Shown: positions 7,311 through 17,827, numbered from the stretch's first letter. The stretch is DNA of 48,160 bases from Bifidobacterium breve (GCA_943328795.2 CALQBK020000013.1:1-48160); one strand, 5' to 3'. Notes: a model not told the origin generated them from the sequence alone. Translations and numbers: made by a program.

Positions 7311-9119
7311 TCACTGCCCCTCGGTGGGGACCACGACGCTCGGGAGCGGCACCACGCCTGTCTTCGCGATGGTGAGGAGCCGCCAGCTCCGCCGCGCCTC
7401 GCGGTTCGCGTTGAAGCCGAGCGTGCCTGCGACGGCGCCCTTGATCTCGACCGTCGCGAGCGCCTCCGCAGGGTCTCCCCCCGCGGCGAGCGCGGCGCCG
7501 GCCAGCAGCACGGAGTCGTACCCGATCGCGTCCACCACGCTCGGGGCGGCCGCGCCCTTCCACCCTTCCACGAACTTCGCGACCGCGGGGTCCAGCGAGT
7601 GCGCGTCGAACGCGTCGACGAAGATGCCATCCTGCACGTAGGCGCCGCCCCGGCGCGCGATCTCGTCATTGTGCCAAGCGTTCAAGCCCAGCAACGGGAC
7701 GGCCGGCGGCCCGTCGGGCTTCTGGAACGCGCCGACAGAGATCTCCTGGTACGCGATGGCCGACGCGATCAGCGCGACGGTCTGGTAGGTGTCGGGGATG
7801 AAGATCGCCTCGAACGCCTTGCCCGGCAGCTGCTTGGCGACAGACCGGAAGTCCGCCGTCGCCGGGTCGTACCCGATGTCGATGGTGACCGATCCGCCGC
7901 CCGCCGCGACCTCGTTGACGAACGCCTTCGCGGCGTTCTCGCCGTACACCGTCTTTGGGTGGATGATCGCGTAGGTGTGCATGCTGCGGTGGCCGAGGGT
8001 CTCCCCGACGAGCGCGCGGACCTGCTCTTCACTGGTCGGGTAAGGCCGAAAAATCTGGTCGCCGGCCGCGAGCACGTCTGCGGAGGACGTCAACGTGAGC
8101 ATCGCCGTGTGGAGTGCCTGCGCGGCGGGGGCGCACTTCGCGGCCTCCTCTTTTGTGAGCGGCCCGATCACGATCGTGGCGCCCTCTTCGATCACCGCCT
8201 TCTGCAGCACCGTCGAGCACTGGTCGGGCGACCCCGCAGTGTCGTAGAACGCGAGCGTGTAGTCGCCGCCGAGCTGCGCGCCCGCTTGTTCGATGGCGCT
8301 CCGCAGCGAAGCGGCGGGCTGGGCGTACTTGCCCGTCAACGGCAGCAGCACCGCGATGCGGTGGAAGTCGGGCGGGCGGTTGGCGGCTGCGCGCGCGGCG
8401 GCGGTCGCGACCTCGGTGGTGTGCGGGGAGCTCGGGAAGCGGGACTGGAACGTGGACGCCTCCTGCTTGACCGTGTCCAGGTCCCCCGCGCGCAAGCTGG
8501 TCCGGATGCGGGCGAGCGCGGCGTCATCCGGGGATTGGTCCGGGTTTTCGGACGCCGGGGGCTTGTCGAGGTCGAGGGCTGCGACGGCGCGGGCGATGCG
8601 CTTTTGCGTCGGTCCGTCGGACTCGGAGGCCTGGATCGCCTTGTCGGCGGCCTCCCGCACCTTGTCGAGCGAGGCTCCGTCGCCGGCCCGGGCGAGCGCG
8701 ATCAAGAGCCACCTGTCCGCGTTCATCGTGTCCGGCACGCCGACGTCGTTGATGAGCTCCAGCGTCGACCGGGCGTTGCCCGACGCTGCGCCCTTCGCGT
8801 CGACCAGCGCCATCCCGAGCACCGCGGCGTTCTTGGCGCCTGAGGACGGGTACTCCCCAGCGACCTGCTCGAACGTGGCCCGCGCGGTGTCGTCGCCCGC
8901 GAGCCGCTTGAGCTCGGCGACGTAGAGCAGGTCGAACGCCTTCGCGGTGGAGTCCGTCTCCGCGGCGGCGGCCTCGATCAGCCGGCTGATGGCCTGCTTG
9001 CGGTTGGAGTTGCCGAGCGCGTCGAGCACCGCCGCGGGGAGCTTGGCGGCGTTCGCGGTGGGCGCGAGGCCCGCTGCGAGCACGAGCGTGACCAGGAGGC
9101 GAGCGCTGAGTGAGCTCAT
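7311..9119 (-). CDS. LpoA-like / periplasmic ligand-binding (leucine-binding fold) protein
   Basis: 602 residues with a signal peptide (LVTLVLAAGLAPTANA). Residues about 30-245 are an all-helical, TPR-like region. From about 251 (FHRIAVLLPLTGKYA) to the end runs a type I periplasmic-binding-protein domain (TIVIGPLTKEEA, TYAIIHPKTVYGENAA, FEAIFIPDTYQTVALI). Helical repeats plus this fold match 'penicillin-binding protein activator' (LpoA-like) proteins, which stimulate peptidoglycan synthases; amino-acid ABC transporter binding proteins are the alternative, but no ABC transporter genes lie nearby and there is no lipobox. The ATG overlaps the dnaJ stop (ATGA). Confidence 0.75.
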   Translation of the reverse strand: MSSLSARLLVTLVLAAGLAPTANAAKLPAAVLDALGNSNRKQAISRLIEAAAAETDSTAKAFDLLYVAELKRLAGDDTARATFEQVAGEYPSSGAKNAAVLGMALVDAKGAASGNARSTLELINDVGVPDTMNADRWLLIALARAGDGASLDKVREAADKAIQASESDGPTQKRIARAVAALDLDKPPASENPDQSPDDAALARIRTSLRAGDLDTVKQEASTFQSRFPSSPHTTEVATAAARAAANRPPDFHRIAVLLPLTGKYAQPAASLRSAIEQAGAQLGGDYTLAFYDTAGSPDQCSTVLQKAVIEEGATIVIGPLTKEEAAKCAPAAQALHTAMLTLTSSADVLAAGDQIFRPYPTSEEQVRALVGETLGHRSMHTYAIIHPKTVYGENAAKAFVNEVAAGGGSVTIDIGYDPATADFRSVAKQLPGKAFEAIFIPDTYQTVALIASAIAYQEISVGAFQKPDGPPAVPLLGLNAWHNDEIARRGGAYVQDGIFVDAFDAHSLDPAVAKFVEGWKGAAAPSVVDAIGYDSVLLAGAALAAGGDPAEALATVEIKGAVAGTLGFNANREARRSWRLLTIAKTGVVPLPSVVVPTEGQ

Positions 9120-10189
9120 CGGCGGCCCCGCACCGCGTCCTGGAACTCAGTGCGCTTGGGGTGGGACGCCCCCGCCGTTGCCGTCGCGAACGCCTGCAGC
9201 GCCGCGCGGGCATCGGCGGACAGCACGGTCGGGGTCTCGATGTCTACCTTCACGTGCAGGTCTCCTTTCCCGGAGTCCCCGGGCAGGCCGCGGCCGGGCA
9301 GCCGGAACGACTTCCCCGACGGTGTACCTGGCGGGATCCGGATGGTCGTCGTCCCTTCGAGCGTGGGGACCACGAGGTCTGCCCCGAGCGCGAGATCGGC
9401 GAAGCCGACGGGGACCTCGCAGAGCAGGTCGGGCCCACGGCGCCGAAACAGCGCGTGCTCCTCCACATTCACGAGCACGTAGAGGTCACCGGTAGCGCCC
9501 GGCGCCATGCCCGTGACCGGCAACGTGTCGTTGCCCTTCTGGCGGAGGCGCAGCTTGGATCCGGTAGCCACCCCTGGGGGAACCTTGACGCGGAGCGTCT
9601 CTTCCAACGGCACCCGCTTTTCTGCGTTGCAGCGGTCGCAGCGGTTGGTGGGCTTGTACCCTTTCCCGTCGCACGCCACGCACTCGCTACGGAACAGGCG
9701 CCGGGTCGCGGACTTGCCCGAGCCCCCGCAGGATGCACACGGGATGCGGTTCTCAGGGTGATCGCCGCTGCCGTCGCACCGCACGCAGCGCACTTGCCGC
9801 TGGATCACGAGCGTGCGCTCGATGCCCTTCGCGGCGTCCTCCAGGCTCACGGACAGCGTGTAGGTCAGGTCTTCCCCGACCTCCGCGCGACGCCGACGGA
9901 AGAGGTTCCCGAACGTCTCCCGGAGCATGTCGTTGACCTGGTCGGACGACGGAGGCCGCCCGCTGTCGGTGTACAGCGGCCCGAGCCGGTCGTACCTCGC
10001 CCGCTTCTCGGGGTCTCCGACCACGCTCCAGGCCTCGGCGACCTCGCGGAAGCTCCGCTCAGCGTCGGCGTCCCCCTGGTTCCTGTCGGGGTGGTAGCGC
10101 AGCGCCAGCGTACGAAACGCTCGCTTGATCTCGTCGGGGCCGGCGTTCTTCTTGACGCCGAGCACATCGTAGTAGTCGCGACGGGCCAA
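9116..10189 (-). CDS. dnaJ: DnaJ-type Hsp40 co-chaperone (zinc-finger class)
   Basis: J-domain protein of 357 residues that would stimulate DnaK ATPase. J domain at 1-70 with HPD at 33-35 (RYHPDRNQGD). The zinc-finger region at about 135-187 has CVRCDGSG, CASCGGSG and CVACDGKG, while the fourth repeat, CDRCNAEK, keeps the cysteines but loses both glycines. C-terminal substrate domains follow (VKVPPGVATGSKLRLRQKGND, GDLYVLVNVEEH). The usual Gly/Phe-rich linker after the J domain is missing. The start is TTG, supported by an ideal GAGGAG Shine-Dalgarno 6 nt upstream. No dnaK or grpE nearby; possibly a specialised DnaJ. Confidence 0.88.
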   Translation of the reverse strand: MARRDYYDVLGVKKNAGPDEIKRAFRTLALRYHPDRNQGDADAERSFREVAEAWSVVGDPEKRARYDRLGPLYTDSGRPPSSDQVNDMLRETFGNLFRRRRAEVGEDLTYTLSVSLEDAAKGIERTLVIQRQVRCVRCDGSGDHPENRIPCASCGGSGKSATRRLFRSECVACDGKGYKPTNRCDRCNAEKRVPLEETLRVKVPPGVATGSKLRLRQKGNDTLPVTGMAPGATGDLYVLVNVEEHALFRRRGPDLLCEVPVGFADLALGADLVVPTLEGTTTIRIPPGTPSGKSFRLPGRGLPGDSGKGDLHVKVDIETPTVLSADARAALQAFATATAGASHPKRTEFQDAVRGRR

Positions 10190-10195
10190 TCAAAA

Positions 10196-10201
10196 CTCCT
10201 C
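10196..10201 (-). promoter_or_regulatory. Shine-Dalgarno that fixes the dnaJ TTG start
   Basis: GAGGAG on the minus strand lies 6 nt before TTG at 10189 (GAGGAGttttgaTTG). There is no better ATG or GTG in frame, so this site supports the unusual TTG start. Confidence 0.6.
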
Positions 10202-10213
10202 GGTCGGTCTATC

Positions 10214-10253
10214 CCAAACTGTGCGCGAGGCGCAGCCGAACGGCACGGTTTGG
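10214..10253. repeat. Inverted repeat between divergent dnaJ and mqnD
   Basis: CCAAACTGTGC (10214-10224) and GCACGGTTTGG (10243-10253) form an 11-bp inverted repeat with one G-T pair and an 18-nt loop, in the 107-nt divergent intergenic region. It could be an operator for a dimeric regulator of both genes or a 5' UTR hairpin. The left half closely resembles 42277-42294, just upstream of another divergent gene pair. Confidence 0.45.
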
Positions 10254-10296
10254 CGCTCGCGTCGACCGCCGACGCGGCGCTGGGTTAAGTCAAGGC

Positions 10297-11187
10297 ATGC
10301 GAATTCGCTGTGCGATCAGCCCCGACGCGGATGATCGGTTCATGTTCCGCGCGATCGAGCACCGCCTGATCGACCTCGAGGGGCTGGAGTTCGACCTCGT
10401 GGCCCGCGACACCGACGCGCTGAACCACGTCGCGTCGGCGTCGGATGCTCCCGACGTGACCGCCATCAGCATCGCGCACTACCCGGCGATCGCGCACCGG
10501 TACGTGCTCCTGGACCACGGCGGGTCTGTCGGGCGGGGCTACGGCCCCGTGGTCATCGCCGCCCCCGACCGCGTGGATGCGGTCCGTGCGGCCCTGCTCG
10601 GCGACGCGCCGGGGCCGGTCCCCCGCATCGCGGTCCCGGGCCTGACCACGACCGCGTGCCTGGTGCTGCGCCTGCTCACCGGCTCTGTGCCCAGCGCGTC
10701 CCGGTTCGAGCCGGTGGTGGTGCCGATCGACCCGCCGTCACGCACCTTCGACGCGCTGCGCGACCCCGCACAAGACCTCGACGCCGCGCTCGTCATCCAC
10801 GAGGGGCGGTTGACGTTCGCGGACGAGGGGTTCGCGCGGGTGATGGACATCGGTGAGGCCTGGGCCGCGCGCACCGGGCTGCCGCTCGCGCTCGGCGGCA
10901 ACGTGATTCGGCGTGACTTGCCCGCCCCCGTGCTCGAGGTCGCGAACCGCGTGCTCCGCGCGTCGATCGCACACGCGCTGGACGATCGCGAGGCCGCGAT
11001 CACGTGGCTGCTCACCCGCCCGGGGCCGCTGAAGCGCCGCGAGCAGGTCGACCACTACCTGTCGCTGTACGCGAACGCCGACACGCTCACCTACGGCGAC
11101 GACGGCCGGCAGGGCATCCGAGAGCTGCTCGCCGACGGCGCGGCTGCCGGCTGGCTCGCGCCGTGCGTCGTCGAGTTCGCGCCTTGA
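10297..11187 (+). CDS. mqnD: 1,4-dihydroxy-6-naphthoate synthase, MqnD-like
   Basis: 296 residues of the MqnA/MqnD substrate-binding-protein-like family of the futalosine pathway to menaquinone; MqnD converts cyclic dehypoxanthine futalosine to 1,4-dihydroxy-6-naphthoate. The N-terminus CAISPDADDRFMFRAI fits the family's SPxxDxFxF element, and DVTAISIAHYPAIAHRYVLLDHGGSVGRGYGPVVIA is the characteristic central block. DIGEAWAARTGLPLALG near residue 185 is also family-like. No other mqn gene adjoins it, but a UbiD-type decarboxylase of the same pathway type lies 2.5 kb away. The stop overlaps the next gene's TTG start. Confidence 0.75.
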   Translation: MRIRCAISPDADDRFMFRAIEHRLIDLEGLEFDLVARDTDALNHVASASDAPDVTAISIAHYPAIAHRYVLLDHGGSVGRGYGPVVIAAPDRVDAVRAALLGDAPGPVPRIAVPGLTTTACLVLRLLTGSVPSASRFEPVVVPIDPPSRTFDALRDPAQDLDAALVIHEGRLTFADEGFARVMDIGEAWAARTGLPLALGGNVIRRDLPAPVLEVANRVLRASIAHALDDREAAITWLLTRPGPLKRREQVDHYLSLYANADTLTYGDDGRQGIRELLADGAAAGWLAPCVVEFAP

Positions 11188-11531
11188 GCACCATCCCCGG
11201 CACCATCATCGAGCTCCGGCGCCCGATCCCCGCGCTGCCCGACCTCCTGCCGACGATCATGCGCGAGGAGCTGCTCGCAGGGCCGGTCCCGATGCCGATC
11301 TTCTTCGCGCTGCGCGGGCGCAAGCTGACCCGCTGGGACCTGCACGGCGTCCCGGCGGACGACCGCGACGCCGTCGCGCGTGAGCTCGGCCGCAGCTCGG
11401 ACGGCGTCGCGATGATGGGCGGCATCGCCGGGCAGCCGGCGACCTGGGCGTTCAAGGTGGAGTCGGTGAAGGCCACCTGCACCGTGCTGGTGGTCTTGCG
11501 GGATGGCGAACTGTTGTCGCGCCGGGTTTGA
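11184..11531 (+). CDS. Small conserved-looking protein of unknown function
   Basis: The ORF track begins at 11004 inside mqnD in another frame. The likely start is TTG at 11184, overlapping the mqnD stop (TTGA), giving 115 residues (MSTIPGTIIELRRPIPALP). No signal peptide, membrane span or recognised motif. The sequence is a compact mix of strands and helices (VPMPIFFALRGRKLTRWDLHG; WAFKVESVKATCTVLVVLRDGELLSRRV). Coupling to mqnD suggests a linked role, but nothing in the sequence shows it. ATG at 11258 is an alternative start. Confidence 0.6.
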   Translation: MSTIPGTIIELRRPIPALPDLLPTIMREELLAGPVPMPIFFALRGRKLTRWDLHGVPADDRDAVARELGRSSDGVAMMGGIAGQPATWAFKVESVKATCTVLVVLRDGELLSRRV

Positions 11532-11558
11532 GCCGCGGCGCGAAGGGGTTCGCGACCG

Positions 11559-12773
11559 CTACCGCACGCCGCCCTGGACCACCGCGAGGCGCTCGTTCGC
11601 GCGCCGGAGGCGCTGGCCCATCACGTTCAGGAGCTTCCACAGCAGCGCGTTGCCGAGCACGGGCTCCTCGCGGCAGAAAGCCTCCAGCGCGTCCGCGCTC
11701 ACGCTGATCGCGCTGCCGAACGACGTCGCCCGGATGGTCGCCGCCCGCGGTCCGTGGTCGATCAGCGAGATCTCCCCGAAGTGATCGCCGGCCACCAGGC
11801 GCGCGAGCTCCAGCCCCTCGCGCTCCACCGAGACCTCCCCGTCGAGCATCACGTACATGCTGCGCTCGACGTCCCCGGCCCGCATGAGCTCGTCGCCCGG
11901 CGCGAAGTAGTGCTCCTTCATGATGCGCGAGACCTGCAGCCGCTGCGCGTATGGCATGTCGTTGAACAAGAACAGCGGCTCGATCAGCTTCGCGCGCGCG
12001 ACGGCCTCGTCTACGCGCTCACCGCTCGACGGGTCGACCAGGATGATCGTGATGTTGTCCGGGCCGCCCTTGTCGAGCGCGGCCTGCAGCAGGGCCTCGA
12101 CGCCCGACTCGAGGTTCGGGATCGAGCCGTGCTCGGCGATCAGGGCCTCGGGGACGACGTCCGAGAGCCCGTCTGAGCACAGGACGTAGCGGTCCCCGTT
12201 CGAGACGTCGACGGCCGCGAGCGACGGCTGCACGGTCGGGTACAGGCCGACGGCGCGCGTGATCACGTGGCGGTGGCGAGAAGCGCGGGCCTCGACCAGC
12301 GTCATCTTCCCGCTCCGCACGAGCTCGTTGACCATCGAGTGGTCTTCGGTGAGCTGGTGCACCTTGGCCTCGCGCACCAGGTACGCCCGCGAGTCACCGA
12401 CGTGGCACAGAAACGCGGTGCCGCTGCCGAACACGGCGGCCACCAGCGTGGTCGTCATCCCGGCCTTGGCCTCGAGCTCGGCGGTCTCGTAGATGCGCCG
12501 GCTCGCGGACTGGCAGGCGTCGTCCATCGCGAGGAGCACGGCGTTGCGCGTCTCCAGGCTCGGCGTCCCGTTGAAGCTCGACACCCGCTCGGCGATCACC
12601 GGGGCGGCGACGCGAAACGCGTCTACGCAGATCTCCGCGGCGACCTCCCCTGCTGCTCGCCCGCCGACGCCGTCGGCGACGACGTAGATGCCTTGCTCCG
12701 GCAGAGACGCCATCGCGTCTTCGTTGTGCTGGCGCTTCTTTCCGGGATCGGTGCGGGCGGCGACGCGTTGCAT
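11559..12773 (-). CDS. PP2C-family protein phosphatase fused to a cyclic-nucleotide-binding domain
   Basis: 404 residues, cytoplasmic. Residues 1-245 form a Stp/PrpC-type PPM Ser/Thr phosphatase with all metal-binding motifs: RQHNEDA, GIYVVADGVGG, FLCHVGDSRAYLV, VLCSDGLSDVV and GGPDNITIILV. After a short linker, residues about 275-395 form a cNMP-binding/CRP-like effector domain (FAPGDELMRAGDVERSMYVMLDGEVSV; GDHFGEISLIDHGPRAATIRA). The FGEISLI and RAATIRA segment resembles the phosphate-binding cassette. The phosphatase would reverse Hanks-kinase signalling, with activity perhaps gated by a nucleotide (inference). It converges with the small gene downstream of mqnD, 27 nt apart. Confidence 0.9.
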   Translation of the reverse strand: MQRVAARTDPGKKRQHNEDAMASLPEQGIYVVADGVGGRAAGEVAAEICVDAFRVAAPVIAERVSSFNGTPSLETRNAVLLAMDDACQSASRRIYETAELEAKAGMTTTLVAAVFGSGTAFLCHVGDSRAYLVREAKVHQLTEDHSMVNELVRSGKMTLVEARASRHRHVITRAVGLYPTVQPSLAAVDVSNGDRYVLCSDGLSDVVPEALIAEHGSIPNLESGVEALLQAALDKGGPDNITIILVDPSSGERVDEAVARAKLIEPLFLFNDMPYAQRLQVSRIMKEHYFAPGDELMRAGDVERSMYVMLDGEVSVEREGLELARLVAGDHFGEISLIDHGPRAATIRATSFGSAISVSADALEAFCREEPVLGNALLWKLLNVMGQRLRRANERLAVVQGGVR

Positions 12774-12857
12774 TCCACTTCTTCCTGTCTAAGGGCGGCG
12801 ACCTATAACGCCGGCCGACGTGGCACCGCACGCCAACCTGGGCCGGCGTCCCGCGGA

Positions 12858-13655
12858 CTACCGGGGCAGGCGCGAGGTGTGGTGGACGACGCGCGCGGCG
12901 AGCCGGTACGTCGGCGCGAACGCCCGCCACGCGCCCTGGTGAGTCAGCGCGGGGCCCGGTGGCCCGCGGACGGCCTCGACGACGACCAGGTGCGGGTCGT
13001 GGAACACCTGGCCGCCGGACCACGCGGTGGCGCCGCCCGCCAGGTGATCTCCGCCGGGGAGGGGGCCGGACGCGTTCGCGAACGCGACGGGGGCCCCGAG
13101 AGAGCGGGATGCGCGGGCGAGGAGGTCGTCGCGGTAGGCGTTGGAGTCCCGCCAGAGCCAGCCGAGCCCGGGGGGCGCGGGCGTTGCGTAGGCCGGCCAC
13201 GCGCCGGCGACCAGCACGGCCACGACCTGCGCAGCGGCGAGCTCGGCCCAGGTGGAGAGTTGAAGCACGTCGGCGCAGATCGCCAACCCGACCGGCCCGA
13301 ACGGCGTGGGCACGACGGCGGGGAAGGCGCCCGGGGCCCACGCTCGAGACTCCGCGGGGGAGGGGAAGCGCTTCTGGTACGCGGCCCAGGTCCCCGGCCC
13401 AGCGAGGCCAAGTGCGCACCCGTCGCCGTCCAAGAACCCGATGGCGACGTGAATGTCGAGGTCCCGGGCGAGCGCCCCCGCGAGCGAGCGCGCCGCGTCG
13501 GTGGCGTCGGTGCGCCGGTGGGCGTACCCGGGCAACGTCGCCTCGGGCAACACCACCAGGTCCGCTCCACCCGCTTTCGCGGCCCGGACGGCGTCGGTGA
13601 CCAAGGCTGTGCGGTCGCCCCCGCTGCCGGGCAAGCTCACCGCCGCTAACTTCAC
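12858..13655 (-). CDS. Carbon-nitrogen hydrolase (nitrilase superfamily)
   Basis: 265 residues from GTG. The catalytic triad of the nitrilase/amidase superfamily is visible: Glu38 in LVVLPEATLPG, Lys95 in AAYQKRF and Cys127 in LAICADVL. Such enzymes hydrolyse amides or nitriles (N-carbamoyl compounds, omega-amides, deaminated glutathione); the substrate cannot be told from sequence. It has no signal peptide and no membrane region, so it is not apolipoprotein N-acyltransferase. It lies 13 nt after the UbiD gene and probably shares its transcript. Confidence 0.85.
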   Translation of the reverse strand: MKLAAVSLPGSGGDRTALVTDAVRAAKAGGADLVVLPEATLPGYAHRRTDATDAARSLAGALARDLDIHVAIGFLDGDGCALGLAGPGTWAAYQKRFPSPAESRAWAPGAFPAVVPTPFGPVGLAICADVLQLSTWAELAAAQVVAVLVAGAWPAYATPAPPGLGWLWRDSNAYRDDLLARASRSLGAPVAFANASGPLPGGDHLAGGATAWSGGQVFHDPHLVVVEAVRGPPGPALTHQGAWRAFAPTYRLAARVVHHTSRLPR

Positions 13656-13668
13656 CGGTCGCCCGGCT

Positions 13669-15459
13669 TCACAGGTGGCCGGTGTCGGAGTCGCCCATCG
13701 CGATCTTCCCGCCGGGGAAGTACTCGCCCCAGCGCGCGCTCACGAGCTTGGCCGTATCGGGGTCGCAGAACAGCTCCTCCGGGTACCAGGGCTTCATCCG
13801 CGCGTCGAGCACCACGGTCCCGGTGAACGTGACGTGGTTGCGCACGATCCGCTGCTGGCCGTGGAGATCGCCGGCGGGCTCCATCCGCGTGAACGCGGTC
13901 CACAAAAAGCGCGCGTCCGAGCTCGCGGCCCGCTTCGCGTCGTCGACGAGCACCACCAGCGGCCACCCCGGAAACCCGCTGGCGAGGCGATCGCCGGCGC
14001 TTGGCTCGTCGGCGAACGCGGGCGCCTCCACCAACAGGCAGCCGCCACAGTACACCGCGACGCCGCGCACCCCGCTTGGAAGCGCGCCGTTGAAGGCACG
14101 CGGCAGCTCGCGCACGGGGTCGCCGACCCCCAGCATGACGCCCTTGCTGCCCTTGTTGACCTCGCCGTGCTCGAACGCCGCGTAGTCCAGCGTGTCCATC
14201 GACGTGTTGGCGAACACGTAGAGGTCCTGCTCCGGGCGGAACCGCGCGAGCACGTGCTCGAACACCCCGCGGAAGTCCCGCAGGTCCATCGGCTTGTCGA
14301 CGAGGATCAGGAACTTCGTGAGCGAGAGCTGGCCTTCGCCGAGGATGCGGAACGCGCTCCCCAGCGCCTCGCGGGAGTAGCGCTCGTGCACGACGGCGGC
14401 GGAGAGCGCGTGGTAGCCGGTCTCGCCGTACGACCAGAGGTCGCGCACCGAGGGCATCACGAGCGGGAAGAGCGGCGAGAGCAGCTCTTGCAGGAAGTCC
14501 CCGATGTAGAAGTCCTCCTGCCGCGGCTTGCCGACGACCGTCGCGGGCCAGATGGCGTCCTTGCGGTGGCAGACGGCGTCGACCTCGATCACCGGGTAGT
14601 CGTGCTCGAGCGAGTAGTAGCCGTAGTGGTCGCCGAACGGGCCCTCGGGGTGGCGACGGTGCGCGGGCACCTTGCCGACGATCGCGAACTCGGCGTCAGC
14701 GACCAGCTGCAGCGGGCCAACGGGGTTGTCGCACGTGCGGAGGCGCTCTCCGACGAGGAGCGAGGCCAGGAGCAGCTCGGGGACGTTCTCCGGCAGCGGC
14801 GCGATCGCCGAGCAGATGAGCCCCGGGGCGCCGCCGACGAGCAGGTTGACTGGCAGCGCCTCGTTGCGCTGCTCCGCGAGGTGGTGATGGAACCCGCCGC
14901 CCTTGCCGATCTGCCAGTGGATGCCGGTCAGGTTCGGGCCGTGCCTGTGGATTCGGTACATCCCGAGGTTGTGCGAGTGGTTCTCCGGGTGCTCGGTGTA
15001 GACGAGGGGGAGCGTGACGAACGCGCCGCCGTCCTTCTTCCAGCACGTCAGCATCGGGATCTTCGTGAGATCGCCCGGCCGGGACTGGACCTCGGTCACG
15101 GGGCCGCTCCCGCTGCGGTTCAAGCCGAGCGAGAGGCCCTGCCACGCCAGGTCGCGCTGCGCCCAGGCCTTCGAGAACGACGGTGGCATCAGCACGTGCG
15201 GCAGCTGCGCCACGCGGCGGACGAACTCGGCGGCGCGGGTGCCGAACGCGAGGTCCACCCGCTTCTTGGTGCCGAACAGGTTCGTCACCACCGGGAACGT
15301 CGAGCCCTTGACCCGCTTGAACAAGATCGCAGGCCCGTTGGCGGCGATCACCCTGCGGTGAACCTCGGCGAGCTCCAGGTAGGGGTCCACCTCAGCCTCG
15401 ACCTCGACCAGCTCGCCCTCTGCCCGCAGCGCGGCGAGGAATGTCCGGAGATCACGCAC
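13669..15459 (-). CDS. UbiD-family decarboxylase, likely menaquinone (futalosine-pathway) type
   Basis: 596 residues from GTG, 3 nt after the ftsH stop. UbiD enzymes use prenylated FMN to decarboxylate aromatic acids. The N-terminus (MRDLRTFLAALRAEGELVEV) and PVVTNLFGTKKRVDLAFG fit the long menaquinone-decarboxylase subgroup. Conserved elements include YRIHRHGPNLTGIHWQ, PLPENVPELLLASLLVGE (with the conserved Glu) and HPEGPFGDHYGYYS. With an MqnD homologue 2.5 kb away, decarboxylation of a prenylated dihydroxynaphthoate is the best guess. The UbiX-type prenyl-FMN synthase is not in the window. Confidence 0.85.
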   Translation of the reverse strand: MRDLRTFLAALRAEGELVEVEAEVDPYLELAEVHRRVIAANGPAILFKRVKGSTFPVVTNLFGTKKRVDLAFGTRAAEFVRRVAQLPHVLMPPSFSKAWAQRDLAWQGLSLGLNRSGSGPVTEVQSRPGDLTKIPMLTCWKKDGGAFVTLPLVYTEHPENHSHNLGMYRIHRHGPNLTGIHWQIGKGGGFHHHLAEQRNEALPVNLLVGGAPGLICSAIAPLPENVPELLLASLLVGERLRTCDNPVGPLQLVADAEFAIVGKVPAHRRHPEGPFGDHYGYYSLEHDYPVIEVDAVCHRKDAIWPATVVGKPRQEDFYIGDFLQELLSPLFPLVMPSVRDLWSYGETGYHALSAAVVHERYSREALGSAFRILGEGQLSLTKFLILVDKPMDLRDFRGVFEHVLARFRPEQDLYVFANTSMDTLDYAAFEHGEVNKGSKGVMLGVGDPVRELPRAFNGALPSGVRGVAVYCGGCLLVEAPAFADEPSAGDRLASGFPGWPLVVLVDDAKRAASSDARFLWTAFTRMEPAGDLHGQQRIVRNHVTFTGTVVLDARMKPWYPEELFCDPDTAKLVSARWGEYFPGGKIAMGDSDTGHL

Positions 15460-15462
15460 TGG

Positions 15463-17289
<1,827 letters not shown>

Positions 17290-17383
17290 TGGATCCGAGG
17301 TTCTCGGGCAGAGCGTAGTCACCCCGCGGGGCTGCGTCACACCGAAGCTGGCGGCTGGCGCCACTTCGCCTCGGGGCTGGCGG

Positions 17384-17827
17384 TCAGCGCGTGCGGATCC
17401 GGATCATGCACTCCGCGGGCAAGCCGTCTTCGCCGTCCCGCGGCTGCAGCCGCCAGTACGGGTACTCGGTGACGACGTCCGAGCCGCGCTCGTTGAGCAG
17501 GTTCTTCATCCGGTCGAACACGGTCCCGGGCCGCACGTCGAACACGCAGAAGAGCGCTACCTTCTTCTCGTCGAGCCCCTCGGTCTCCCGGATGAACGCG
17601 GCCACCTTCTCCGTCGGGCCCTTGTCCCGCAGCGAGAGACCCATCACCGGCGTCCCGATGATCACGCCCTGGTAGTCGTCGAGATCTGGGACCGCCGCGC
17701 CAATCTCCAGCTCGTCGACCTCGAACGCCCGCGCCTCCAGGAGCTCCTTCATCCGCTTGACCACGCGCCCGCAGCGATTTCCGGCGGCGTCATAGGCGAT
17801 CAACAGGCGCAGGGGCTTGAACGGCAC
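17384..17827 (-). CDS. Flavodoxin-like protein
   Basis: 147 residues from GTG with an AAGGAG ribosome site 5 nt upstream. The order of strands fits a flavodoxin fold: [25 protein letters not shown] (a loop resembling the FMN phosphate-binding loop but with Asn-Arg-Cys), [23 protein letters not shown] and [27 protein letters not shown]. Such proteins carry electrons or act as NADPH:quinone/menaquinone-type reductases. No binding of FMN can be claimed from sequence alone. It lies about 95 nt upstream of ftsH on the same strand. Confidence 0.7.
   Translation of the reverse strand: MPFKPLRLLIAYDAAGNRCGRVVKRMKELLEARAFEVDELEIGAAVPDLDDYQGVIIGTPVMGLSLRDKGPTEKVAAFIRETEGLDEKKVALFCVFDVRPGTVFDRMKNLLNERGSDVVTEYPYWRLQPRDGEDGLPAECMIRIRTR

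Noticed and set aside
7277-7669. N-terminal extension of thiL in the ORF track
   Set aside because: Overlaps the LpoA-like gene out of frame and has no ThiL-like sequence before residue 132.
12815-12835. TGGCAC in the PP2C upstream region as a second sigma-54 site
   Set aside because: No TTGC follows at the required spacing and it is not oriented toward a gene start.
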